From: an uncultured Clostridia bacterium
Lineage (GTDB): Bacteria > Bacillota > Clostridia > Oscillospirales > Ruminococcaceae
Reading direction: 5' to 3'
DNA: 12,197 nt
Assembly: GCA_947165805.1 (NCBI GenBank)
Contig: CAMVBT010000042.1
Span: 1 to 12,197, forward strand
Shown here: positions 1-7,526 of the stretch, piece by piece
Layout: each line of letters opens with the position of its first letter
Numbering within the stretch: position 1 is the first letter of the stretch
Translations under genes and position numbers: made by a program
The notes under the pieces: model-generated
Database searches by the model: none
Seen by the model: only the letters and a program-made list of their open reading frames with translations
Told to the model about the DNA's origin: nothing

Positions 1-76
1 TTATACCATAGGAGGGTGTTTTTGTCACTGTACGTTTTTACTGGTTCGGTTCACTATCAAGCTTCGGGAGCTTTTG
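1..76. other. Downstream flank of the suf operon, no gene seen
   Basis: These bases lie 3' of sufU. The only structure I see is a small 5-bp inverted repeat (59-63 with 69-73, AAGCT/AGCTT) directly after the sufU stop. It has no T-run after it on the minus strand, so I do not call it a terminator. The operon may continue beyond the window or end just outside it. Confidence 0.5.
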
Positions 77-490
77 TTATCCGACCATTTCCGCCATTGT
101 TCTCCAGCCGAGCAGCGCGCATTTCACGCGGGCGGGCATGTGAGAAATATAAGCGAGCGCGCCGGCTTCTTCGAGTTCATCTATCTCGGCAGGGCACGCA
201 TCGCCGTGTATCATCCTGACGAAAAGTTCGTGCAGGTGCTTCACTTCCTCAACACTTTTTCCGATAACAAGATCGAGCATTATATCCGCCGAAGCCTGCG
301 AGACCGCGCAGCCGCTCCCTGTAAATGAGCCGTCGGTGATGATGCCGTTCTCGATTTTCAGGTTCAGCGTTATCTCATCGCCACATGAAGGGTTCACACC
401 GTCCTTTGAGCAGGAACAGCACGATAGTTCATGCTTATGCACGGGGTGCATATTGTGATCGGTGAGTATCTCGTTGTAAAAATTAGTCAC
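77..490 (-). CDS. sufU: SufU, zinc-dependent sulfur acceptor for SufS
   Basis: 137 aa, close to the usual ~140-150. SufU accepts the persulfide sulfur from SufS through a zinc site and passes it on to the SufBCD scaffold in Gram-positive bacteria. The family zinc-ligand pattern is visible: C36-G-D38 (in NPSCGDEI), C61 (GSGCAVSQAS) and C124 (ARVKCALLGW). The start is a GTG at 488-490. AAGGAGA lies about 10 nt upstream, and the nearer ATG there is in the sufS frame. It overlaps the sufS stop by 8 nt, so translation is probably coupled. One oddity is an extra cysteine cluster (C24, C25, C27 in ELSCCSCSKDG) in the region before the first zinc ligand, where B. subtilis SufU has no cysteines as far as I recall. 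The SufU assignment over IscU rests on the SufS neighbour and the CGD/GCxxSxAS/KCAL pattern. Confidence 0.95.
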   Translation of the reverse strand: MTNFYNEILTDHNMHPVHKHELSCCSCSKDGVNPSCGDEITLNLKIENGIITDGSFTGSGCAVSQASADIMLDLVIGKSVEEVKHLHELFVRMIHGDACPAEIDELEEAGALAYISHMPARVKCALLGWRTMAEMVG

Positions 491-1709
491 TGTAACCCAT
501 TCTCCTTCGTATAGTTTTCAGGCAGTCAATGAATCTGCGCACATCGTTTTCGTCGTTGTAGAACGCGACGCTCGCGCGGACGGTGGACTGCACATTCAGG
601 AATTTGTGCAGAGGCTGTGCGCAGTGATGACCCGCGCGTATGCATACACCCGACTCGTCAAATATCGCCGCGATGTCGTGCGGGTGAACGTCGTCTATCG
701 TGAATGTCACGATGCCGTGGTGCTCGTCGGGATCGCGCGAACCGATAATGTTGATGTGCGGTATCACCTGCATTTCGGTAACGAGCAGCTTTGTGAGCAC
801 GTTCTCGCGGTGTTCTATCTCGTCAAAACCGACAGCGTTGATGTAGTCTATTGCCGCGTGAAGTCCGACCGCTCCGCCGGCATTGACTGTTCCCGCTTCG
901 AACTTGTGCGGAAGCTCCGCGAACGTCGCTCCGCAAAGCGTCACATACTCTATCATCTCGCCGCCGTACAGAAACGGGGGCATTTTTTCAAGCAGCTCCT
1001 CGCGCCCGTACAGCACGCCGATACCCATAGGTGCAAGCATTTTGTGTCCCGAGAACGCAAGAAAATCCACATCGAGATCGCGCACGTTCACTGGGATATG
1101 CGGCACGCTCTGCGCGCCGTCGCAGACTATCAGAGTGCCGTTCGCGTGGCATATCTCCACAAACTCCTTTATTGGGTTCAGCCGTCCGAACACGTTCGAG
1201 ATCTGCGCGATCGCAAACAACTTCGCGTGCGGCGTCAAAGCTTTTTTCAGCTCCTCTGCCGTGTACTCGCCCGACTCGCTGCACCGCAGGAATTTCAGCT
1301 TCGCGCGCTTCTCGTTCGCTAGTATCTGCCAAGGCAGGAAGTTGCTGTGGTGTTCCGAGATCGTAACAAGTATCTCGTCGCCCTCGCGGATATTCGCGCG
1401 CCCCCAGCTGTACGCGATAAGGTTAAGGCTTTCGGAAGCGTTGCGTGTGAATATTATCTCGCGCTCGCTCGCCGCACCGATGAAGTTGCGGACTGCAATC
1501 CTCGCGTTCTCGTAAGCGTCGGTCGCCTTGACCGCGAGTTCATAAAGCCCGCGTAACGGGTTCGCATTTTCCTCGCGGTAATACCGCGAAACTGCGTCGA
1601 TAACAGCCTGCGGCTTCTGCGTGGTCGCGGAGTTGTCAAGATACGCTATATCGGGATATTTTTCAAACACGGGAAAGTCCCGCTTGTAATCAGTGTTACT
1701 CAATGTCAT
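483..1709 (-). CDS. sufS: SufS cysteine desulfurase (non-encapsulated paralogue)
   Basis: About 408 aa, a normal length for SufS. It is a PLP enzyme that takes sulfur from L-cysteine as an enzyme persulfide, releasing alanine, and is expected to pass it to SufU. The PLP-binding lysine is about K223 (FSGHKMLAP). The catalytic cysteine is about C363 (IRAGHHCAQP), a short SufS-type loop. LDNSATTQKP near residue 25-34 is the usual N-terminal motif. It starts inside sufD: ATG at 1707-1709 overlaps the sufD stop by 14 nt, and a GTG lies one codon upstream. GGAG is only 2 nt from the ATG, so the exact start is uncertain and coupling to sufD is likely. The segment that reads NVHRGAHEL in the cargo desulfurase upstream reads NPLRGLYEL here, losing both histidines. 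The two desulfurases of this operon are therefore clearly diverged and not a recent duplication. Confidence 0.95.
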   Translation of the reverse strand: MTLSNTDYKRDFPVFEKYPDIAYLDNSATTQKPQAVIDAVSRYYREENANPLRGLYELAVKATDAYENARIAVRNFIGAASEREIIFTRNASESLNLIAYSWGRANIREGDEILVTISEHHSNFLPWQILANEKRAKLKFLRCSESGEYTAEELKKALTPHAKLFAIAQISNVFGRLNPIKEFVEICHANGTLIVCDGAQSVPHIPVNVRDLDVDFLAFSGHKMLAPMGIGVLYGREELLEKMPPFLYGGEMIEYVTLCGATFAELPHKFEAGTVNAGGAVGLHAAIDYINAVGFDEIEHRENVLTKLLVTEMQVIPHINIIGSRDPDEHHGIVTFTIDDVHPHDIAAIFDESGVCIRAGHHCAQPLHKFLNVQSTVRASVAFYNDENDVRRFIDCLKTIRRRMGYSD

Positions 1710-2499
1710 CACTCCAGCCGAGTATGGTGTATATGCGCTTTTCAGCCTGTTCGTCGCCGATCTTTCCGATGATTTTTGACAGTCTTGCGCGCGTTATCAG
1801 CTCGTAGATTTTCTCTTCGGGAATGCCGCGCGACTGCATATAATAGATGTGCTTTTCGTCGATGCGACCGATAGTTGCGCCGTGGCTTCCTTCGACATCT
1901 TCCTCGTCGCAGAGTATAACGGGAACGGTCTTGTTAACGACCGCTTCGTTCATCAGGATAACGTCCTCTTTCTCGCTGCCCTTCGCGCCTGCGGAGCCGG
2001 TTCTGAAATCTATCGTACCCTTGAAGGTTTTTTGCGCATTGTCACGAAGAACGCCGTTCACGGCTATTTCCGACATACTTTTGCGCCCGTAATGATTGGC
2101 GACAAGGTTGATGTCGAGCTTATCACCCGCTCCGAGATCATAGCCTATCTCAGCTGTAAACGCGGCCTTGCAGCCTTTTAGCTCCGTCACGATCTCGCTT
2201 ACGGTATCGTCGCCGAGATAAAGCTGGATAAGATCGAGCTTTGCGCTGTCATCAAGCGTTGTAACAAGTCTTGCGGCGCACGATTGCTTGTCTGCAAATA
2301 TCACAACGAGCTTTAATGCAGCGCCTTTACCAACAGTAACAACAGTCTCACTGCACGGACTCACGAACTTTATTATCTGCTGTTCAGCGCCATCGGGAAC
2401 TGTAATTTCTTCTCTCTTAAATGCCGCGACCTCGCGCTCGGTATAATTCACGCCAAGCCGCGCGAATGTCGGCAGGGGGAGGATGTTCAGTTTTGTCAT
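1696..2499 (-). CDS. sufD: SufD, Fe-S assembly scaffold subunit (short form)
   Basis: 267 aa. SufD pairs with SufB, and the SufBC2D complex assembles Fe-S clusters in the cytosol. The C-terminal family signature is present at about residues 197-226 (CDEEDVEGSHGATIGRIDE, then YYMQSRGI), including the conserved SHG histidine. The middle has the beta-helix-like repetitive texture of SufB/SufD. It is much shorter than B. subtilis SufD (about 430 aa), and the N-terminal helical part is reduced. I believe short forms occur in Clostridia, so I do not treat it as broken. The ATG directly follows the sufB stop (TAAATG), with GGGGAG about 10 nt upstream inside sufB. Confidence 0.93.
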   Translation of the reverse strand: MTKLNILPLPTFARLGVNYTEREVAAFKREEITVPDGAEQQIIKFVSPCSETVVTVGKGAALKLVVIFADKQSCAARLVTTLDDSAKLDLIQLYLGDDTVSEIVTELKGCKAAFTAEIGYDLGAGDKLDINLVANHYGRKSMSEIAVNGVLRDNAQKTFKGTIDFRTGSAGAKGSEKEDVILMNEAVVNKTVPVILCDEEDVEGSHGATIGRIDEKHIYYMQSRGIPEEKIYELITRARLSKIIGKIGDEQAEKRIYTILGWSDDIE

Positions 2500-3909
2500 T
2501 TATCCGATACTCCCCTTCATTTCAAGATTGATGAGATTGTTCATTTCTACCGCGTATTCGAGCGGCAGCTCCTTCGATACGTTATCCGCGAAGCCACTAA
2601 CAATAAGCGCTTTCGCGGCGTTTTCGTCCAATCCGCGCGACATAAGATAGAACACAGCTTCATCGCTTATGCGGCCGATTCGTGCCTCGTGTCCGACATC
2701 CGCCTTGTCGGTCTTTACGACCATTGACGGTATCGTGTCGGAGCGTGAAATACTGTCGAGCATCAGCGATTCGCAGGACACCGCAGATTTACTGCCGACG
2801 GCGTTTTCGTTGATCGTTACAGCGCTGCGGAATGTGCTGATACCGCCGCTTTTCGAGATCGAACGAGTGTTCATGTACGACGACGTTTCCGGGGCGTTGT
2901 GCACTATCTTTGCGCCGGTGTCGAGGTTCTGACCCTCACCCGCAAAGGTTATTCCGGTGAATTCGGCACGGGCTCCGCGGCCGTTCAGAATGCTCATCGG
3001 ATAGAGGTACGAAACGTGCGAGCCGAACGAGCCGGACACCCACTCGACCTTGCCGCCCTCGCCGACTGTGGCGCGTTTTGTGTTGAGGTTATACATATTT
3101 TTCGACCAGTTCTCGATAGTCGAATAGCGTAATGTCGAGTTGTTCCCGACATAGAGTTCGACGCAGCCCGCGTGCAGGCTTGCCTCGTAATATTTCGGTG
3201 CCGAGCAGCCCTCGATGAAGTGCAGATAGGCGTTGTCTTCAACGATTATCAGCGTGTGCTCGAACTGCCCCGCGCCCTTTGCGTTCAGGCGAAAGTACGA
3301 TTGCAGCGGAATTTCGAGCTTGACACCCGCCGGCACATAAACGAACGAACCGCCCGACCATACCGCGCCGTGCAGCGCCGCGAACTTGTGATCCGTCGGC
3401 GGCACGAGCTTCATGAAATGCGAGCGTATCATCTCCGCGTATCGCTCGTCGTGCATCGCGCTCTCTAAATCGGTGTAAACTACACCCGATTCCGCGACTT
3501 CTTTGCGGACGTTATGATACACGAGCTCGCTGTCGTACTGCGCACCGACGCCGGCGAGAGATTCGCGCTCCGCCTGCGGGATACCGAGCTTTTCAAACGT
3601 TTCCTTGATGTCGTCCGGGACTTCGTTCCAGTCGCTCTGCATCCCCTTTTTCGGGCGGATGTACGCGACGATGTTGTCCATGTTGAGACCGCTTATATCA
3701 GGGCCCCAATCCGGCATTTTCAGCCTGTTGTATATTTCAAGCGAGTGCAGTCTGAACTCGGTCATCCACTCGGGGTCACCCTTTTCCGCAGAGATCTCGC
3801 GGATTATTCCGGGCGTTATGCCGGAGTCGAGAAAGCTGCTCTCGTCCTCATCGTATCGGAAATCGTAGAGCGATCTGTTGATATCCGCGACCTGTGTTTT
3901 TTCTTTCAT
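2500..3909 (-). CDS. sufB: SufB, Fe-S assembly scaffold subunit
   Basis: 469 aa from the chosen ATG, the typical SufB length. It is the main scaffold on which SufBC2D builds the nascent cluster. Conserved residues seen include C379 (AVSCESLML), matching the key SufB cysteine known in E. coli, and E408 in GHEARIGRISDEAVFYLMSRG. PAGVKLEIPLQSYFRLN and a long beta-helix core precede them. An open frame extends 51 codons further upstream to 4062, but that part overlaps sufC and is not SufB-like. AAGGTGA sits about 5 nt before the ATG at 3907-3909, so I start there. The gap to sufC is 46 nt and holds a hairpin. Confidence 0.96.
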   Translation of the reverse strand: MKEKTQVADINRSLYDFRYDEDESSFLDSGITPGIIREISAEKGDPEWMTEFRLHSLEIYNRLKMPDWGPDISGLNMDNIVAYIRPKKGMQSDWNEVPDDIKETFEKLGIPQAERESLAGVGAQYDSELVYHNVRKEVAESGVVYTDLESAMHDERYAEMIRSHFMKLVPPTDHKFAALHGAVWSGGSFVYVPAGVKLEIPLQSYFRLNAKGAGQFEHTLIIVEDNAYLHFIEGCSAPKYYEASLHAGCVELYVGNNSTLRYSTIENWSKNMYNLNTKRATVGEGGKVEWVSGSFGSHVSYLYPMSILNGRGARAEFTGITFAGEGQNLDTGAKIVHNAPETSSYMNTRSISKSGGISTFRSAVTINENAVGSKSAVSCESLMLDSISRSDTIPSMVVKTDKADVGHEARIGRISDEAVFYLMSRGLDENAAKALIVSGFADNVSKELPLEYAVEMNNLINLEMKGSIG

Positions 3910-3926
3910 ATATTCACCTTGTTTCC

Positions 3927-3957
3927 GAGCATTTCCCGCGTCAGCGGGGAAATGCTC
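3927..3957 (-). repeat. Hairpin at the sufC/sufB junction
   Basis: The 11-bp arms 3927-3937 and 3947-3957 (GAGCATTTCCC/GGGAAATGCTC) are perfect, around a 9-nt centre. The sufC stop codon (3956-3958) lies inside one arm and the sufB ribosome binding site follows about 10 nt after the other. There is no T-run, so it is not a typical terminator. Possible roles are mRNA stabilisation or tuning of sufB relative to sufC. Confidence 0.75.
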
Positions 3958-4696
3958 AACCGGTATAATTTTCAAATCCGTGTTCAGCGACCTCGTCAAT
4001 AAGCTCCGCGCCGCCCTCTGCTGCGAGCTTTCCGTCCGCGATGATATGCGTTTTATCGACAATAAGCGCTTCGAGTATCTTCGTGTTATGCGTGATGATA
4101 AGCAGCGAGCCGCCGGTCTGCTCCTTGTAGGCTTTTATTCCCGCGGAAACGGTCTTCACGGCATCAACGTCAAGTCCCGAATCCGTTTCGTCGAGTATAG
4201 CCAGCTTCGGGCGCAGAACGAGAAGCTGGAGTATCTCGGCTTTCTTCTTTTCGCCGCCCGAGAATCCGACATTCAGCTCGCGGTCGGCATAGGACTTGTC
4301 GAGCTGCAATATATCCATGGCTGCGCCGAGCTTTTTCTTGAATTCAAACAGCTTTATGCGCTCTCCGGTTATCTGCTCATAGGCGCTGCGCAGGAAGGAC
4401 GAAAGCGTGATGCCCGGTATCTCGATAGGGTTCTGGAACGAGAGGAAAATCCCGTGTTTTGCGCGCTTGTCGGGCGTTTCCTCGGTGATGTCGTTATCGT
4501 CAAACACGATGCTGCCGCCTGTTATCGCGTATTCGGGGCTGCCCATTATCGCGGCACCGAGCGTGGATTTTCCCGCACCGTTCGGCCCCATTATAACGTG
4601 TGTTTCGCCCTCATTTATCGTAAGATCCACGCCGTGCAGTATTTCCTTATCCTCCGCACTTACACGCAGACCGGTTATTTTCAGAAGTTCAGACAT
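3956..4696 (-). CDS. sufC: SufC, ABC-type ATPase of the SUF machinery
   Basis: 246 aa, standard length. SufC is a soluble ABC ATPase that drives conformational change of SufBD during cluster assembly. It has Walker A GPNGAGKST at residues 37-45, the Q-loop region near SFQNP (86-90), the signature FSGGEKKK at 145-152, Walker B LAILDETDSGLD at 165-176 and the switch histidine in ITHNT. ETDSGLD after Walker B is the SufC hallmark that separates it from transporter ATPases. The ATG at 4694-4696 has GGGAG 6 nt upstream. It is 90 nt downstream of the cargo desulfurase, a gap with two hairpins and no convincing promoter, so I place it in the same transcript. Confidence 0.97.
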   Translation of the reverse strand: MSELLKITGLRVSAEDKEILHGVDLTINEGETHVIMGPNGAGKSTLGAAIMGSPEYAITGGSIVFDDNDITEETPDKRAKHGIFLSFQNPIEIPGITLSSFLRSAYEQITGERIKLFEFKKKLGAAMDILQLDKSYADRELNVGFSGGEKKKAEILQLLVLRPKLAILDETDSGLDVDAVKTVSAGIKAYKEQTGGSLLIITHNTKILEALIVDKTHIIADGKLAAEGGAELIDEVAEHGFENYTG

Positions 4697-4723
4697 AGAT
4701 TTCTCCCGTTTTATTAAAATATT

Positions 4724-4739
4724 CCCGCCGTCGGCAGGG
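4724..4739 (-). repeat. Small GC hairpin before sufC
   Basis: CCCGCCG (4724-4730), one base, then CGGCAGGG (4732-4739) form a near-perfect palindrome 27 nt upstream of the sufC start. On the minus strand it reads CCCTGCCGACGGCGGG. The same theme, CCC-T/C-GCC...GGCGGGG, occurs in the hairpins at 4751-4781 and 7612-7649. Confidence 0.6.
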
Positions 4740-4750
4740 TCGTATCATAT

Positions 4751-4781
4751 TTTATCTCCCCGCCAAAGACGGGGAGATAAA
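4751..4781 (-). repeat. Hairpin between cargo desulfurase and sufC
   Basis: Perfect 12-bp stem TTTATCTCCCCG (4751-4762) / CGGGGAGATAAA (4770-4781) with a 7-nt loop, starting 5 nt after the desulfurase stop. On the minus strand the stem is followed by ATATGATACG, not a T-run, so read-through into sufC is expected. It may act as a processing or stabilising element that makes the encapsulin-cargo segment more abundant than sufCBDSU, or as a weak attenuator. It shares TATCTCCCCGCCAA with the hairpin at 7612-7649. Confidence 0.8.
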
Positions 4782-4786
4782 CGATG

Positions 4787-6484
4787 TTATACAAGTGATC
4801 TGATGCCCTTTATAAGCGCGTCTATGTCCTCAAACGAGTTGTAGAGCGCAAGCGTCGGGCGGACCGTACCCTCAAGGCCGAAGCGGCGGAGTACGGGCTG
4901 TGCGCAGTGATGACCCGTGCGGACCGCGATACCGAGCTCGTTGAGCGCAGCACCGACATCTTCGTTGCTGTGACCGTCAAGTACGAACGACAATACGCTC
5001 GCCTTGTTTGCCGCGGTTCCGATAAGGTGCAGACCTGGTATCTTCTTAAGCTCGCTCATGCCGTAAACGAGCAGCTCATGCTCGTGCTTGTTGACCGCGG
5101 GCATTCCGATAGCGTTCAGATATTCGAGCACGGCTCCGAGACCTACCGCATCGGCGATGCTTCCTGTGCCTGCCTCGAACTTGTTCGGCGCGGGATTATA
5201 GATCGTGCGCTCAAACGTAACGTCCTTTATCATGTTGCCACCGCCGTGGTAGGGACGGGCTTCTTCAAGCACATCGGACTTGCCGTAAAGTGCTCCGATG
5301 CCCGTAGGAGCGAAGATCTTGTGTCCGGAGAACACATAGAAGTCCGCATCGAGAGCCGATACGTTCACGGGAATGTGAGCTACCGACTGTGCGCCGTCAA
5401 TGAGTATGCGTACACCGTGAGCGTGTGCTATTGCAACAAGCTCTTCAACGGGAGTTACCGTTCCGAGCACGTTTGAAACATGAGCTGCGCTTACGAATTT
5501 TGTTCTGCGCGTGAACAGCTTTTCGTATTCCGAAAGTATGAGCTGACCGCTCTCATCGCACGGTACGACCTTGATAACAGCGCCTGTTTCTTCACAGACG
5601 AGCTGCCACGGAACGATGTTCGCGTGATGTTCCAGAACAGTCAGGATTATCTCGTCACCGGGGTTGAGAAGCGGCTTGACATACGCGTTCGCAGCGAGGT
5701 TGATACCTTCTGTCGTGCCGCGGACAAAGACGATGTTGTCCTTGCTCGGTGCGCCGAGGAAATCCGCCGTTATCTGACGCGCGTTCTCGTAAGCGTCGGT
5801 GGAACGTGCTGCGAGTTCATGAGCCCCGCGGTGAACGTTCGAGTTCTCGTGCGTGTAGTAGTACGAAAGCCTGTCGATGACAGCCTGCGGACGCTGTGTT
5901 GTCGCGCCGTTGTCGAGCCACACGAGCGGGTGTCCGTTGATGACTTCCTTTAATATCGGGAAGTCGGCGCGTATCTGTTCAAGCGTCTTTGTTCCGACAA
6001 CGATGTTGTTGCTCGGAGCAACGGGCGCGGGTGCACGCTCGGTTGTTTTCGGAGTGTAGGTCGCAGCCTGCTTTTCGGACATTACCGAGGGAGCGTAGCC
6101 GTTAGTCTGCGCTTTCGCCTGTGCCGGTGCAGCTTCGCCTGTAGCGGCGGTCGGAGAAGCGAATGTCGGTTCTGCCGAATAGCCGTTTGTGAGCTCGTTC
6201 GCGAGAGCTTCGTAATCGGAATAATAACCATTGCCGAAACCGTCCGCGAGCTGTGCGTAGCCTGCATAGCTTTCTGCCTGCTGCTCATAGCCGCCCGCGC
6301 TTCCGAGATAGTCCGAGTAGCTTTCAGCTTTTGCCGCTGCGTCGTATATCACGGACGGGTCGCCGGTAGTCGCGAGCTTTTCAATACCGCCGGCACATCT
6401 TTCCGCGTCAAAATCGGGAAAGAGAGAGTTTGCAAGAGCCTCAAGCTCGTTTTCATTGGGTATCGCCCAATTATTCGTAGTCAT
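4787..6484 (-). CDS. Encapsulin cargo: cysteine desulfurase with long N-terminal loading domain
   Basis: 565 aa from the ATG at 6482-6484. Residues from about 166 to the end are a SufS-like (type II) cysteine desulfurase: LDNGATTQRP, NVHRGAHEL, PLP lysine about K389 (FSGHKIFAP) and catalytic cysteine about C527 (RTGHHCAQP). Residues 1 to about 160 are low complexity, rich in A, G, Y, S, T, Q and P, and predicted disordered. Such an extension is the cargo-loading domain of Family 2A encapsulin desulfurases, for example the cargo of SrpI in Synechococcus elongatus. Within it EALANSL (15-21) and EALANEL (92-98) look like a repeated short motif, with a weaker YAQLADGF between. The start overlaps the encapsulin stop by 14 nt, implying coupled translation. 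An upstream in-frame start at 6505 lacks support. Expected role: release sulfur from cysteine inside the shell. Confidence 0.95.
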   Translation of the reverse strand: MTTNNWAIPNENELEALANSLFPDFDAERCAGGIEKLATTGDPSVIYDAAAKAESYSDYLGSAGGYEQQAESYAGYAQLADGFGNGYYSDYEALANELTNGYSAEPTFASPTAATGEAAPAQAKAQTNGYAPSVMSEKQAATYTPKTTERAPAPVAPSNNIVVGTKTLEQIRADFPILKEVINGHPLVWLDNGATTQRPQAVIDRLSYYYTHENSNVHRGAHELAARSTDAYENARQITADFLGAPSKDNIVFVRGTTEGINLAANAYVKPLLNPGDEIILTVLEHHANIVPWQLVCEETGAVIKVVPCDESGQLILSEYEKLFTRRTKFVSAAHVSNVLGTVTPVEELVAIAHAHGVRILIDGAQSVAHIPVNVSALDADFYVFSGHKIFAPTGIGALYGKSDVLEEARPYHGGGNMIKDVTFERTIYNPAPNKFEAGTGSIADAVGLGAVLEYLNAIGMPAVNKHEHELLVYGMSELKKIPGLHLIGTAANKASVLSFVLDGHSNEDVGAALNELGIAVRTGHHCAQPVLRRFGLEGTVRPTLALYNSFEDIDALIKGIRSLV

Positions 6485-7427
6485 AGTACTCACCAACCTC
6501 AACATCTTCGAGGACAGCTATCGCGTCGTCTGCGAGGATAGCCGCGGAGCAGTAAAGCGAAAGGAGATAAGAAGCAACGCCCTTGTCGTCGATGCCGCGG
6601 AAGCGTACTGCAAGGCCGCGGCCCTGCTCGTTCTTGAGATTGCGCTGATAAAGACCGATAACGCCGCGCTTTGCTTCGCCGGTGCGGACGAGGAGGATGT
6701 TGGTCTTGCCGCCCTTGCCCTTGGGTTCCTTAACGCCGTCAACGAGGAGCTTGTTTGTCGGGATGATCGGGATGCCTCTCCAGAGGATGAATGTGCCGCC
6801 TGCAATGTTCGCTGTTACGGGCGGTACGCCGCGCTTTGTGCATTCGCGCTCGAAAGCGGCAATTGCACGCGGATGAGCGAGGAAGAAGGAGGGATCCTTC
6901 CATACCTTGGAGATGAGCTCGTCGAGGTCGTCGGGTGTGGGTGCTCCGCTTGCGGAAACAGGCTGGATCCTCTGCTTGTCCGCTATGTTCTTGAGAAGGC
7001 CGTAGTCATCGTTGTTGATGAGCTGGCTTTCCTGACGCTCACGAAGGCTCTCGATAGCAAGCTCGAGCTGTTCCTTTGCCTGATCGAACGGAGAGCTGTA
7101 AACGTCCTCAATAGGGGTATGTATGTTGATGATTGTGGAGATGTTAGCAAGTCTGTACTCACGGGGCTTTTCCTCGTACTCAACGAAGCCCTGGGGGATG
7201 ATGTTGGACTTCTTCTCCGAGCTGCAGAGAACATCGAGGGGAGTGTCGCCCTCTTTTACCTTGTTCACGCGGTAGATACCGGAGTCGAGCCCCTTGAATT
7301 CAAGCACCTTTGTGAGGTATTTCGGCGTGAGAGCCGCATACTGGGGTTTTGTCTTGTTGATGTCGGCGAGATTATACGCCGCATTAGCTCCGAGAGCTAT
7401 GATCTTTTCTTCGTCTTTGGTTGCCAT
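6471..7427 (-). CDS. Family 2A encapsulin shell protein (SrpI-like)
   Basis: 318 aa. It is an HK97-fold shell protein expected to self-assemble into an icosahedral nanocompartment. Family 2 features are recognisable: an extended N-terminal arm (about 1-40), LRERQESQLINNDDYGLL (128-145), PDDLDELISKVWKDPSFFLAHPRAI (165-189), RGVPPVTANIAGGTFILWRGIP (199-220), and the C-terminal RFRGIDDKGVASYLLSLYCSAAIL...DVEVGEYYDYE. There is no cyclic-nucleotide-binding insertion, which points to 2A rather than 2B, as does the adjacent desulfurase cargo. The ATG at 7425-7427 has a perfect AGGAGG 8 nt upstream. An open frame runs 30 codons further to 7517, but this passes through the promoter-proximal palindrome and is not family-like. 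As first gene of the transcript with the best ribosome binding site, it should be the most highly made product, as a shell needs. Confidence 0.96.
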   Translation of the reverse strand: MATKDEEKIIALGANAAYNLADINKTKPQYAALTPKYLTKVLEFKGLDSGIYRVNKVKEGDTPLDVLCSSEKKSNIIPQGFVEYEEKPREYRLANISTIINIHTPIEDVYSSPFDQAKEQLELAIESLRERQESQLINNDDYGLLKNIADKQRIQPVSASGAPTPDDLDELISKVWKDPSFFLAHPRAIAAFERECTKRGVPPVTANIAGGTFILWRGIPIIPTNKLLVDGVKEPKGKGGKTNILLVRTGEAKRGVIGLYQRNLKNEQGRGLAVRFRGIDDKGVASYLLSLYCSAAILADDAIAVLEDVEVGEYYDYE

Positions 7428-7492
7428 AGTGGTTGCCTCCTGTTGGTAATAGATTCTGCTTTCTCCCGATTGGGGAAGAAATGTAGATTTTA

Positions 7493-7515
7493 GCATACCT
7501 ATATAATAGGTATGC
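7493..7515 (-). promoter_or_regulatory. Operator-like palindrome downstream of the encapsulin promoter
   Basis: Perfect 10-bp half-sites GCATACCTAT (7493-7502) and ATAGGTATGC (7506-7515) around a 3-nt centre. It falls at about +5 to +28 relative to the start predicted from the -10 at 7527-7532, a good position for a repressor. Candidates by pathway are an Rrf2-family (IscR or CymR-like) regulator of Fe-S or cysteine metabolism, but no regulator gene lies in this window. It could also form an RNA hairpin in the 5' leader. Confidence 0.65.
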
Positions 7516-7526
7516 AATGTACGAGT

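Noticed and set aside
59..73. Terminator after sufU
   Set aside because: Only a 5-bp stem and no T-run on the minus strand.
606..1322. Long plus-strand open frame antisense to sufS (and similar ones opposite sufB, the cargo desulfurase, encapsulin and thiF fusion)
   Set aside because: They mirror GC-biased codon use of clearly recognisable minus-strand genes, have no ribosome binding sites and resemble no family.
3910..4062. N-terminal extension of SufB by 51 residues
   Set aside because: It overlaps sufC and the junction hairpin, is not SufB-like, and a good ribosome site (AAGGTGA) precedes the internal ATG at 3909.
7493..7515. Palindrome as an intrinsic terminator for the thiF fusion
   Set aside because: There is no T-run after it on the minus strand, and its place just below an extended -10 fits an operator better.
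7428..7517. N-terminal extension of the encapsulin by 30 residues
   Set aside because: It would start in the predicted operator region; AGGAGG sits 8 nt before the ATG at 7427, where the shell family's N-terminus begins.
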